Below, piece by piece: positions 52,030-63,978 of a stretch of 64,000 nucleotides of DNA. Under the pieces are notes generated by a model that did no database searches, was not told the origin of the DNA, and saw only the letters and a program-made list of their open reading frames with translations. How positions within the stretch are numbered: position 1 is the first letter of the stretch; every line of letters begins with the position of its first letter. Both the position numbers and the translations under genes were made by a program. This DNA comes from Eutreptiella sp. 'Long Island Sound 2002' (lineage: Eukaryota; Euglenozoa; Euglenophyceae; Eutreptiales; Eutreptiaceae). Location: positions 25,411,000 through 25,474,999 of the forward strand of contig OZ038384.1 of the NCBI GenBank assembly GCA_964036045.1, read 5' to 3'.

Positions 52030-54832
52030 TGACGCGTTCCCGTAGGGGACACTGCGGTGACACGCACAGGCAAGCAGGCAGGCAAAGCACTGCGCTCACA
52101 GGGGCATCATTACGCTCGTGTCACGAGACAAAGCGTTTCAGGATCCTTGCCACTCTGCAACGAGGGAACAGAAGTATGTACAGCAACACATCAGGATATG
52201 TACACATGGGGTCAAGACTGGACTGGGGTAAGGGCATCACAGGACAATAGACGCTCAGTCCCAACTCGTATCCCAATCCCAGGTCCGACCCTCCCAGTGG
52301 CTGGTGGGGGCGGGGGCTCAAACACAACCCATGCCCTGCTCAGTCCGGACCCTGAAACCCTGCCAATAGGGGAGATGTCCCGCCCAGCCACAGGCGAGTT
52401 CCTGGGAACCAAGGTGCTCCAAGGCCAACCGACAGTAGCTCCTCATGCTCCCTCCACAACAGGTCCCACCTCCTCTCTGAGCCAGAGATATGGTCCCGCC
52501 ATTATCCCCTAGGAGTTGGTAGCTGAAAATGGGCTGTTTCTGCCCAAACTGACATTAGCTCAAAAATCTCCAAAATTGACCCCTCGTTGGGACCCGCCAG
52601 CGGTAGGGACGAGGCAACTGACCCTATGTCCTTCGCATACGAACTCCCTGGAGCACTCACCCAACCTGGTTCCCTCTGAGGTCCCGGCCTCAGGGCACCA
52701 CGGGTTCGTCAAGTGGGGTCATAATTGCAAAAATGGCAAAATTGGCCGTCCCGGGCGACCGTCCAGGGTAGGAAACCTTGGCGATATTGACGCGCCAAGC
52801 CTTGAATCACAACCCTTGATATCCCCTTTGGTCCCATGCCCTGGGTTATCGCTTGCTGTCACGCTGGCTGCTTACTGTTCACCGAGGGGATGACCACACT
52901 GACGGGGCAGAAAGCAACATGCGCTGCAAAGGGGGGGATCATGGATCGCACCAAAAGTTGAATAACTCCGGATGAGCCGGAGGAGCAAATACAAAACTCA
53001 ATGGCGTTCAACCCTTGGTCATATGCTACAATGATCGCCCTTCTTTCCTGGCTAGGTTGCTTGCCCCATGGAGATATGGTAATTCCAATATGGCATACAA
53101 TGGCAAAAACAGCGAAATTTGGCCAAAATGGCCCGCACTCATGATTCCATATCTCCATGGCCACGGCGAGGATTCTTTCAACCAAAGATGCTATGGACAT
53201 ATGGGACTTAGGTCCGAATATATGCCGCTTGCCAACTTTCATGGTCGCCTCTAGCTATTTTTTCCATTGAAGGGAAAATGACACACAAATGGGGCAGAAT
53301 GGCAACATACCCGGAATTGGGTGACTCACAACTCTCCCATCGAGAGGAGAGGCCACATGGGGAAACACCCCATTCGATGCGGGTTTATGTGCCCTCTCCG
53401 AATCGCCCTTACCCTTGCTCAAGTGGCGCACGCAACCTCGGGGGTGAAATCAGGGGGAGATGGGGTTTGTGGCCATTCCGGACAAAACGGCCAAAATTCA
53501 CCCAAAAGTGGTCCCTCCAAATATCGTATCTCCGTACCACAAGAGAAAGGAGCCTCGGGCTTTTGCATGGATGCAAACAGAAGCTTTGCTTCCCTTTTGC
53601 AACAAGGGTTGAGGTTCAAAGCATAATGGAAACATTTTTAACACCTCAATCCTTGAAGCACACTATTTATGGGAAAAAGTGCATATATCGGCGATATTGG
53701 CATGTACATATCTTTGGGTCATTGAGGAACAAAAATATGAGCAAACACTTTTGGAGTAGGCCCATAGTAGGTGCTTTCAAATATGCACACTATGGTTAGA
53801 TTGTCTCCGCCCACTCGTGTCATTAGTGCTTGCATATGAGCGCGTGTGCAAAGAGGCAATATGGCACGCGTGCTCACAAGGCGAAATTATATAAAATAGA
53901 AGACAAGGTTGTAAAAATCAACCAAGCCATCCACGATGTCCTTCTTGGTCTTTACTTTACATATTGCCTTGGTTCGAGGCTCAACTCCCCATAGGCTTCG
54001 AGTACGAGCCTCGGGGGTTTGGCCATTTTGGCCTAATTTTCGACCAAAATTTGCCCTCTTTCAAAAATAGACTTTTGGTACGCATTGAATTGCGTGGAGC
54101 CATCGTTGAGTTGGCTCGAAAAACGAAAATGGCCTGGGGTTCTTGATGTTGTGAGCATTGTGTTCGGTTATTAACGTTCATGCTCACAAGGCCACAAAGT
54201 TAGCGTTTGCGCACGCAAACGACTTGGGTTTGCGAGACCCATAGGCTGCCTAAAACACCGCCATTACCCGCTTCCCTATACAAAATGATATGCCCGCGTG
54301 AAAGGGGCATGGATGAAAGGTATAGGGGGGAGATGTAAGGTTCCGTCCAAACTCATGGTCCTTGAGAACCATGAGATCGCACAATCGACGGAAAGCCTTG
54401 CGCGTTGATTTTCTCGAAGACGCAACGGCGAAAAAATCTGGTGAACACACCAGATGAAAGTACATTAAATACCCTCTAGATTCAGCCCTTAAGTTCTCTT
54501 AGAACCTCACAGGTACTCGAGAAAAGTTCATCACAAAACTCGCCACGGAGAAGCGACGAAGGCGCGCGAACAGGCGACATCAGGCGGCGATTTCAAGACA
54601 ATTAGAAATCGCGGTGGAAATCGGGTATTTCACCGATTTCTGCCCGAAAATCGATCAAGACAATAAAATTACGGTAATTCTACATCGATTTATTGGTTAG
54701 AAATTGGATTCCAGATTTCGCGGGTGAGAGAACAGGGATATCCCGCTGACAGCCGGTGTCAACGGCTTCCGCACGGGTGTGACGGCTCACAGGCCTCCGG
54801 GCCATGGGCCATAGGTTCTGGGTACCGCTTCA
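52030..54832 (-). repeat. Ty3-N 5' LTR
   Basis: 2803 bp, pair of 31203-34017. No primer site starting TGG lies beside its inner end (minus-strand AAAGCGTTTCACCG), unlike Ty3-O. Confidence 0.9.
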
Positions 54833-54836
54833 GGAC

Positions 54837-57800
54837 TCCATCACCCTGAACGAGGTGTCATTCGGGCCAGAGGAGGAGTTGTTCATCGACGCCAAGGGTG
54901 TATCAATGCCCTCCCCGCGTCAACCCCAAGCCAAGTAGGGGGGAACCGGGACCGGACCGCCCCCCCCCAAGCACGCCAGACGGAGCAAGGGACCGGGGCA
55001 GGACACGCAGAGGGCACGGACCACGTGGAAAGGCCCCACCAGCGCCCAGTGCCGGGACCGCGCAAGGTGCGCACGCCACACCACCCAGGAGGGGGGGGAG
55101 CGGACGCCGTGGGAGCGCGAGCGCACACACACGAAAGGGACACGCGGGGACTACCAGAAGGGCAACCGTACCGAGCGCGCAGAACGCACAGACCGCGTGG
55201 AATGGAGTACCAGCGAGCGAGGATAAGGGACACCCGGACGGGACGGCCCGCCACACGCAGCGCGGAACACGCGGGGCGGGGAGGGGGATACGAGAGAGAC
55301 ACAACACCAGGTACCGGCACGACCCCCTGAACCGGCCGCGAGCGCCGCGCACACACAGACGGGGCACTGCACCCGCCAAGGCAGTAGTGGCGCACAGCGC
55401 CACGCCCCAACCCCCAGGCTAGGCAGCCTCCGCGCCAGCCCAAGGGGGTCCCACTGGCGACAAGCCAGTACCACAGGCCCGGCGACGCCGGCGCCCCGGG
55501 CGACCACGCATTAGGGGGGCGGCGCAGTGGGTAAGCGCCCGCAGCTACGGCTGCAAATTGGTGCACTGACCGGGGAGTGGCGAAACGGGGAAGCCGGGGA
55601 AGGACGGGGCCCCGAGCTCTGTGAACCCAGGGGACTCCGCCACCAGGCAGGAGGTGCGTCTTGGAGGGCCCTCCACTAGGACCCGGTGGGGAGGATATCA
55701 CCTGGCCCGACCAGGTGGCCCCCCGGGGCCGAAAGGCGTCTAGTACCCGCAAAAACAAACCTCAAACCTCAAACCTCCCCGCGTCAAGCGTGGGGTACCA
55801 AGGCTTTCCTGGTGGATGGGGCGCAAGCCCAGCCCACAGGTGATGAAGCATTCATCCGTAGGGTGGAGGCGGTGCCCATGAAGGTCATGTTTGAGCCCAA
55901 GGAGGGGACCGATCAGCCAATCGATGGCATTGACATCCTGTCCCACTCCGAGATCGACAATGTCGTCAACTACATGCGGATGGGGATGCACGACCGTGTG
56001 TCAGCCAAGAAGAGGCGGGCCATGGTCACATCTCCGCATTGGTGGGATGACAAGATGTTGGTCACCGGCAAGTACGAGAAGGATGAGTTCGTGGCGAGGG
56101 TCATGGATCACATCGCGGACCAATATGATGGTCCGGTTAGGGTGGGACCCGCCGACATGGGATTTTCCAAGAATGGGTGCCGAGAGCGACAAGAACCAGC
56201 CCGATGCCGCAAATTTTCGAAGATTATCGGTGGGAAGCATGCCCCACGACGATGAAGACGGCATATCGGACGAGGAGAAGTCCTACTTGGACCCGGAAGA
56301 GGCCTACACCGCAGTGCGGTCGGTTGTATCGATACCGAAGCAAGCGGCTGAAGAGGCCCAGGAGAACCCGAAGGTCGCCGAGCTGAAGGAGAGGCTGATC
56401 AATGCCTATCCCCGGCTATTCAGTCGCGTCGCCAACAGGAACCCTCCAGATCGTGGCAGGTTTGGCACAGCGAGGATCAAGCTGAAGCCGAACCCCAAGA
56501 TCTATCGTCATCGGGAGTATCAACTTCAGGGCGATCGGGCCGAGGCCATGAGGAGGTTGTTGGCCGAGTTCATTGAGCGAGGATCAATCGAACCCTCCGA
56601 CAGTGAGTGGGCCAGCCCAGCCTTCATCGTGCCCAAGAAGGAGAAGGGCGAGTGGAGGTTGGTGGTGGACTACAGGGGTTTGAACGAGCAAACCGAGCAC
56701 GACTCGTACTCGCTTCCCCTGATCGACTCCATCCTCCAAAAACAACAGAAAAAGCGGATCTTCACGGTGTTGGACCTCAAACACGGTTATCACCAGATGC
56801 CGCTACACCCGGACTCCAGGGCCCTGCACAGCGATGTCGACGCCGCTGGGGCCCATGCAGTGGAAAGTGGTGCCTATGGGCGCCAAGAATGGCAACGCTG
56901 CTTTCCAGCGCATGATGGAGGACCTACTCGGTCCTGTCCGGGACTGTGCCGATCCCTTCGTGGATGACATCATCATCGGGTCCGGCACGGAGAACATGAC
57001 TGAGGACGAGCTCATCGACGCGCATGAGAAGGATCTGCGCCGAGTGCTCAGCGAGTTGGACAAGCACAACATGGTGTGCAAGCCCACCAAAGCCTCACTC
57101 TTCGTGAAGGAAGTGGAGTTCGCGGGTCACGTGGTTGGTCACGGGCAACGCCGTCCCATGCCTGGGAAGCTGGCGTCCCTGCACCACTGGGAGAAGCCCC
57201 AGACCATCAGCGAACTCCGGTCCTTCATGGGGTTCTGCAATTACTATTCGTGCTATGTCTGGATGTATGCAGAACTCTCGGGGCCGCTGCACAAGATGCT
57301 GCAGGTGGGGAAGTTCCATGGCCGGAAGGGGAGCACGAAGAAGCTTGCCTGGACCCCTGAGGCTGAAGATGCGTTCAGCCGCCTGAAGGAGCGACTCCTG
57401 GGGCAGCTGGGGTTATTCCTGGTGGACCCGGAGAAGGGATTCGTGCTACGGACGGACACCTCGGACTATGCTGTAGGGGCAGTCCTCGAGCAGATCCGGG
57501 ACGACGGGACTCATGTTCCCGTGGCGTTTTTGAGTCGAATCCTGGCCGAGGGCCAACGCCGCACCTGGACCGCGAGGGAGAAGGAGACGTACGCCATTGT
57601 TTGTGCGCTCAGGAAGTGGTCTGGCCACATCGGATTGCAACCGGTGGTGGTTTGCACGGACCATCAGTCCTTGCAGAGCTGGCACAAGGAGCATGTCGAC
57701 ACCCTCTCTGGACCGGCGGCAAGGAGGGCCCGGTAGCACGAGACGTTCGCCAAGTTCGACCTCAGCGTCGTGTACGTCCCGGGGAGGGACAACACTGTGG

Positions 57801-59600
57801 CAGATTGCCTCAATCGATGGGCCTACCCCGCGGGCAAGGCCTGGATGGACATATCCAGCCATGGGGACGCCGAGGAGACCGAGGAGGCCAAGCGCATCAT
57901 CGAGATGGAGAAGGCCATGGAGCAAGAGGGGGTCAAGTGCTTTGTGGTGATGGCAAACCGTACGGACCTGGCCAAGTTCCGGGGCGCCCGCGTCCAAGCT
58001 ATTCGAGAGGAAACCCTCGAGCAATGGATGGTGGCCCCTGTAGAGCTAGTCAGGTCGGTGCTCACAGAGGACTGGTCGGATGACTATGCGGCATCCGACC
58101 ACTGGAGCAAGTACTGGAATGCCATGAGCGCCCCGTCGGACGACGAATGGCCCGAGGGCTTGACCGAGGATGGGGACAAGCTGTTCCTCAAGGACAAGCT
58201 ATTGGTCCCTGAGTACCGAATGGAGGAGCTCATTGACCACTGGCATAATGCCGAGCTCATGCATCCTGGTCGGGACAAGATGCAGCAGGACCTGGAGTGG
58301 CGCTTCAAGTTCCCACCGGGGTACTACGCCCTCCTGGACAAGTACTGCAGCGACTGTGCCGTGTGTCGGGCCACGAAGAGCCCGAACCACTCCACAGCGG
58401 GCAACCCGGTGTATACGGCTATCCCGGAGGCCCCTATGCGGTCTGTGGCCATGGATGTGTTCGCCATGCCTGAGGTCACCGTAGACGGAGAGACCTACGA
58501 CTGTGTCATCCTGGCGATGGACAGGCACAGCGGGTATATCGTGGCAGTCCCGGGCAAGAAGTCCAAGAAGAAGGACAAGAAGGACAAGCATGAAGTGGGG
58601 CTGCAGGCCAAGACCGTCGCTAATGCCATGATCAGGCATTGGCTGACGTCTTTCGATGTCCCAGCTGTCATCTGCAGCGATCGGGGCAGTCAATTCGTGG
58701 GGACGTGGTTCAAGACGATGTGCAAGCACATGGGGATTCGGCACGCCAAGACCGTGGCATACCACAGCCGGTCGAATGGCCGGGCTGAGGTGGCCGGGCG
58801 GCAGATGTTCGAGAAGTTCCGCCAGGTGCACATCGAAGAACCGGGCCGGAATTGGTACAATTCGCTGTGGAGGGTACTCCAAGCGTATCACGACCTTCTG
58901 GGGCCCACTGGACTGTCGCCCCATCGCATCCTGTTCCTACGGGATCGAGTGTCACGCACTCTCCCGTGGTTGAACCATGGCAAAGTGGCCCGGGATGCGA
59001 ACGCCATGATGGCTGAGGCGGACGACACGGCGGCCAAGGTGTGCAAGGCACTGCAGGACGAGCATGACAAGAGGGCCAAGTACTTCAAGCAGGGAAAAGT
59101 CCAGAAGTATGCTCTCCAAGACACCGTGTGGGTGGAGCGGCACCACAAGGATGTCCTGTCCAGGCATCGGCAGGCATCTTGGTATGTGCCGGGGGTAATC
59201 GTGCGGAAGGTCGGGCAGGATGTGTATGCGGTTCGTGTGTGGGATAACAAGATCCTGGACCGCGACCATACCCAGCTTCGTCCCCGAGCACCAGACCCCA
59301 GCGGACGTCCCGTCACCTTCGAGTTCACGGCCGGCGATGTGGACTCGGACGACGAGGGTGAGGACGACGACTTCACCGCCGAGAAGATCCTGGCGGACAA
59401 GCCGGACCCGGGGACGCCCTGGAGGGAGGCTCTATAAAGTCCGTTGGAAGGGATTCGCCGCATCCAGAGACTCGTGGGAGCCTCCGAGCAGCTTTGTGCC
59501 GAGGTACACCACAGTCTGGATGGACTACCTGAAGAAAAAGAACATTTCTTTGGATGTCAAGGACGTGTTGGTCCATTTGGTGGCTGCAGTAGCACCGTAA
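54837..59600 (+). CDS. pol: Ty3-O Pol: RT, RNase H, integrase, chromodomain (interrupted and frameshifted)
   Basis: It continues the 31202 frame at SITLNEVSFGPEEEL, is interrupted by element X (54924-55773) and resumes in frame (RQAWGTKAFLVDG). RT: FTVLDLKHGYHQ (56760) and FVDDIIIGSG (56956). RNase H: TDTSDYAVGAVLEQ and CTDHQSLQS. Integrase: HNAELMHPG...CSDCAVC finger, MDVFAMPE, ICSDRGSQF, NGRAEVAGRQ, with a lysine-rich insert GKKSKKKDKKDKHE near 58555. Chromodomain: LYKVRWKGFAASRDSWEP, then LVAAVAP-TAA at 59600. Breaks: frameshifts near 56165, 56825 and 59420, and TAG at 57734-57736 where Ty3-A has Trp. This copy is inactive. Confidence 0.9.
54924..55773 (+). mobile_element. 5'-truncated copy of element X inside Ty3-O pol
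   Basis: 850 bp matching 11178-12040, ending in three CTCAAAC-type heptamers. The flanking duplication is CCTCCCCGCGTCAA (54910-54923 and 55774-55787; its first bases overlap the tail, so the exact length is 11-14 bp). The Ty3-O frame is continuous when the insert and one duplicate are ignored. Confidence 0.88.
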
Positions 59601-59983
59601 TGGATCCCCCTTGGCATTTTTGTTTGTTTTTGTGCTTGGGAGATGGGTGAGGGCGTTCATCCGGGGATTTTCGGGCCTTGATTGGCCATATACCCCCTTC
59701 ACTCGATCTCCACCTATATATTTCACTGTGGTATACTTATTTAGGTGGACCGACGACGTTTCTCTATCTTTGATCCCCTTGGTCCATGTTGTAGATCAAG
59801 AGGAGACCGGATATGGCGTAGGGCACCGATTATCAGTGTCCTCACCCCTCCCTTGGGGCATGGGGGACGCCTACGACGTGTGTGGGGCCTCCATGTGTCC
59901 TTGGGACATGGGGGGGGGGGTGTGGAGCCCATTGGGGTCCTCCTGTCCTCTCTTCAATGACTTCCGAGCGGTAACAAAGCTCT
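59601..59983 (+). other. Ty3-O 3' untranslated region
   Basis: Non-coding stretch between the Pol stop and the polypurine tract. No gene or domain is visible. Confidence 0.6.
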
Positions 59984-59994
59984 GAGAAGGGGGG
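59984..59994 (+). other. Ty3-O polypurine tract
   Basis: GAGAAGGGGGG directly precedes the 3' LTR start TGAAGCC. The primer for second-strand synthesis is expected here. Confidence 0.85.
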
Positions 59995-62350
59995 TGAAGC
60001 CGGTTCGGACCCCCGTGGCCATCTTGGGGTCACTTGGGGTGTGTATCTATGTGCCGGCAAGCCGCCATTGGCTGATATCATACTCTCTCATCCACCTGAC
60101 CTAACCCGATGTGATAGTGTGATAGGTTTGGCCATTCCGGCTATGAGCGGCCATATTCAGTACCGAGGCGCCGCCAGCTGAGATTTATATATCAGAATAT
60201 CAGGAATCAATAGGGTTTTTTTATCATAATGTTTCCGTAATTTTTCCGCCTTCCGTTCTGATGGTCAATGTATCGGCGACTGTCAGTTGGCTCGCGATTT
60301 TGCGGTAACCGATTGGTTAACTGTTATTTCCAGATATTTTGGCGGAAACCCCGATGAAGGGTCAGATTTCATCAGTAAAGGGTTCGTTGCTTCCGCAATT
60401 TTCTAAATATGCACTCGAAATTTTAATCTGAATTTTTCGCGATGTCGAAATCGGATTTTCGACTTCGACATCGCCGCACTTGATTTGGTCTTCTTCGAGT
60501 GGTCATACTCTCTTCCCTATGCCCAAATCAGGTTTCCCTTATATCGGCCACCCATTTGACTTGGAGATATAAGGGAAACAAAAGTGATTCGTGGGACCAC
60601 TTTGAAGGGCGATATCTACGCGTGAGTGCGAGGAAAGAGAACAAGGAATGTTGCGTTGCAATTGCCTCAGTCCCAAATTATTTTTGGTAGGGTCCAACAC
60701 CTTAGGTCGTCATACACACTCGTTGTATCAGAGGATCATGGTCAACATGATAGAAACTTGTTTATGACTTGTTGAACATGTGTCCGGACTTGATATTATG
60801 ACTTTCGAGTGTAGCGCATGAGTCTTGCAGTTGCATAGCATCTTTCTTTCGGTTCCCGCGTCCATTTTACCCAAAGTTATGACCATGGAGGGGCATGGCA
60901 TACCATGGTGGGAGCCAATTTTAAGGGATATGTGTGATATTGGTAGTATATGTCTTGATATGCTCACGCCCATGTTATTAATCTTCGTGTGGCCGAAGAG
61001 ATGGGGAGCCACACGTGACAAGGGCTTTGCCCATGTCCGAATTGTGGAATTCAAAGCGCTAGACTAAGTCTACCGCGTATGTATTGCTCATGGTGTGTTT
61101 GGCAAAGAGATCCATGAGTGCACTCCCATTTTCATGGGGCATGAAGATATGAGTGGCAAAGGTATCTCCATGCGCCTGATTGGGGATCCAAGTGGGGAAA
61201 TTGTTCGCAAATGGTTCCAATCATTTGTATATTGAACCATGCGCGGATATCATGGGTGAGCATAGAGATATACTATCATGACAACTTTGTATTTGGACAT
61301 ATTTTCATGTTTTTGACCTTAATTTTTGCTCATTTTTGCGTTTTGTGTACTTACTTGGTCGGCAAACAGCAAGAAGCCTATGGAGAGTCGAACCATGGTA
61401 TGTTGTTCATATGTTGGCATATGCTTTGGAGTCGAACACCACCATATGCCGGATCGCGTACTCCATTTGGCTTGGCGCACGAAGGATTACAAGAATTGGT
61501 CTCAAGATCATGGGCTGACTTGGGCAGTGCGTGGCGCCCATATCCAAAGAGGTTTTGAGTATAAAGTGGGGATGTTCATGAGCATGCACCTTTAATCTCT
61601 ATCCTCCATGAATACTAGACTTCGATTCCATACATACTTTGAGTCTTCGGATAAGTGGTAACTTCATTTTTGAGCATATATTTGATATATGGCCAATATG
61701 GTGTGAACTGGCAGTTTTTGGCATGTTATGAGTTCGAACTCATGGGGCATTTCTCCAAGCCCATTCGACTCCAAGTCCAACCAAGGTTATGTCAGGGTAG
61801 GGCATGGTCCTGAGTGCCACTCTAGGCCATGACACGCCACCCCCCTCTTTGGACTAGGATTTAGAGGCTTGGGAGTGAACACTTTTTAGGGGTTATGTAG
61901 TGACTTGTGACGCATGTAACTTAGCCATGCACTTGGACCTGGTTAAAGGCATCACAGTGGTGAGTCAAGGGGAGGTCTTGAGTCCAAGGAACGAAGGGTA
62001 CATGGCAGTGATGGTGTATGCTACTATCCTTCCTCAGATTTGTTCATATTGTGCTCATATGCCAATTTCAGGGCTTTCCTCTTTGGTGCAATTCTTGTAC
62101 ATGCCCGCCACCGTGGGACGACCGGTGTGCTGAACGGAAGCCCGCAGTGTGGATTGGATTGTGGATTGGGTTATTGCTGTATTTGTGGGATCTGGTTGCT
62201 GTTCAGGGTTGAAGGAGGATAGTATTTTCTATATTTTTGGATTTGGAACCCTGGAATTTGATAAATGCAATCGTTGATCAGGAGCAAGTCAGCAGGGGTA
62301 ACAGGCGCAAGGGGCACAGCAGGGGCCGGTCCTGGTAGGGACCTTCTTTA
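59995..62350 (+). repeat. Ty3-O 3' LTR
   Basis: Same length and ends as the 5' copy, with scattered substitutions. It is directly preceded by a polypurine tract and followed by GAAT. Confidence 0.92.
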
Positions 62351-62354
62351 GAAT

Positions 62355-62510
62355 TAGGAAAAATGCCCACAAAAAAAAAAGTGCTCTCGTGTGCAAATCG
62401 TCCAACCCTACAGACTTCACTGCCCTTTGAGGGACATGTCGCTGTTGCAAAGGATGAACCACATATTCAATTTGATCAATTCGCTGTTGTTCAAGAGGAA
62501 ACAGGAGGTA
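62355..62510. other. Right flank of Ty3-O
   Basis: It begins right after the GAAT duplication and contains a ten-base A-run. I see no gene. Confidence 0.5.
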
Positions 62511-63978
62511 CTACTCTCTTTCACTCATGGTAAGCATCATTGCACAGCTCAGAGTGCCTTCATCATCCGAAGTCTGCACTGCCTCCCGCGCCTCCCTTGC
62601 CCTTTGCCTGTTCTCCCTGGCCACACGCTGAGCATCTACATCACGTGGTGCAGCACGAAACCTTTTGGCAAGTCTGTCCAACCGGGTCTCAGCCCTCCTC
62701 TTTGCTGCTCTTTGTACAGGTGGTGTGCCTGGGACTGACAGGACGTCAATGTTGTCCTCCACCTCTGCCCCAGAGGCTCCATCTGCCTCTGCCTGTGCCT
62801 CTGAGGCTTCCTCTGAATCTGAAACATGACCAGGAACAACAGACAGCAAAGGTGCAGGCATGGGGATGGCTGCTGAAGGGCAGGGGACGTCCACATCATC
62901 TACAGATTCTGTCACTGGCACCTCTGTAAACACCATGTTCCAGCTGCTGAGGATGTGTGTGGTTGTCAAAGGGGATGCAGCCCATTCAGCAAGCCAAGTT
63001 ACAAGGAGCGCCTTCATCGTACGCTCGGTGCTATCCAGCTTGGAGTGCTTTGGCAGCAGTCCATCGTGGATCTTCAGGCAATGGTCAATGTGGCGACGCT
63101 TCAGTCTGTCGTGCTCTCATGCCTGGATTGATGACCTGATCGCCAACATTGCTGACATGGCTGCGACGAGCGCGGCCAAAGAAAACATACATATGTGGCC
63201 GCGCCACAAAAAACTATAAGTTCGCCACCCTTATTTCATCGTCGTCGACGCGCTTCAACTCGTCATCGTCGAGATGGCTTCCAACCCAGTCCATGATGAC
63301 GACACATGGGTAATTCTGCGCCACGCCATGGTCGCGTCTGTCCTTCGCAACTTCAGTGTCGACCTTGATCATCAGGCGTTTGAACGTGTCACCAGTCTGA
63401 CACTTCTTCTCTGCGTGGTCTTCGTGCATGTAGGATGGCAGGCCCTGAGGCAGGTCGAGACGCGCATGGCGGCGCCCTGTCTTTCCTCTGCGCAACACTT
63501 GTAGTACCTTTACGGTGCCTTCACGGTTGACCACAGGCGTGGCCGTGGCCTGTCGCTTGTCAGCGCTGCTGTAGTGTCTGACCTATTTGTCTCCGGCTGC
63601 ATACCCTCCGCGCAACTTGGGCGCGTACTGGAGGGGCGTCCCGTCCAGGCCCAACTCCGCCCACGGCGGCAGCGACTGGGGTTCACCTTCAGGGATACGC
63701 ACACCATACTTTTGAGGCTGCTCAACGAGGTCCGAGAATTCACGTCTCCATTTGTTGTCGAGCGCTAATTCAGACACTGTAGAAGGCAGCCGCTCAGTCG
63801 TGATCTTCTTGAGACAACCCATCTTGTGCCTGGGACGAAAGTTTGCAGCCCATTGGCGGTCCGAAACAGGAGCAAGACCAGGCCCACGAGACCTCTCAGC
63901 GACTGTTCTTCCAAGCGCCGCAATGGTGTCCAGGTCAATCACGGCAGCCTCATACTTCAACTCTTTGATGAACTTCAC
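62511..63978 (-). pseudogene. Decayed, probably DDE-transposase-like gene
   Basis: One minus-strand frame runs from beyond the listed 63978 start (ETIVKFIKELKYEAAVIDLD) through TAG 63585-63583 and TAG 63216-63214 to about 63130. It then shifts frame and continues from about 63110 to 62511. Recognisable parts are a substrate-like block CLKKITTERLPSTVSELALDNKWRR, PCVVIMDWVGSHLDDDEL (a D-x(3)-SH pattern as in DDE transposases), SHVSNVGDQVINPGMR, RRHIDHCLKIHDGLLPKHSK, STERTMKALLVTWLAEW and a C-terminal acidic then Arg-rich helix. The call rests on that Asp-His pattern and on the setting; a host gene cannot be excluded. The start is outside the window or upstream of 63978. Confidence 0.4.

Larger units (their letters stand above)
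31203..54832 (-). mobile_element. Ty3-N: second Ty3 element, inserted in Ty3-O pol and itself carrying LINE-AlkB
   Basis: Its LTRs (31203-34017 and 52030-54832) have TG...CA ends in both directions. The insertion is flanked by GGAC (31199-31202 and 54833-54836). With one GGAC kept, the Ty3-O frame reads through (STLD then SITLNE), aligning with SLTNMTLNK of Ty3-A. In the element's own minus-strand direction: 5' LTR, 5' leader, gag (51572-47346), protease N-terminal half, a rearranged segment (45265-46729), chromodomain end, 3' non-coding part, LINE-AlkB, polypurine tract, 3' LTR. RT, RNase H and integrase are missing, so it is non-autonomous. Same family as Ty3-A. Confidence 0.9.
24703..62350 (+). 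mobile_element. Ty3-O: Ty3/gypsy chromovirus with 2356-bp LTRs, interrupted by Ty3-N and truncated element X
   Basis: Two LTRs of identical length (24703-27058 and 59995-62350) begin TGAAGCC and end CTTCTTTA, and are flanked by GAAT (24699-24702 and 62351-62354). A primer binding site adjoins the 5' LTR and a polypurine tract the 3' LTR. Own coding sequence is gag (27228-30032), protease to early pol (30033-31202), then after Ty3-N the rest of pol (54837-59600). Without its two insertions it would be about 13 kb. Several frameshifts and TAG codons make this copy non-functional. Confidence 0.92.
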
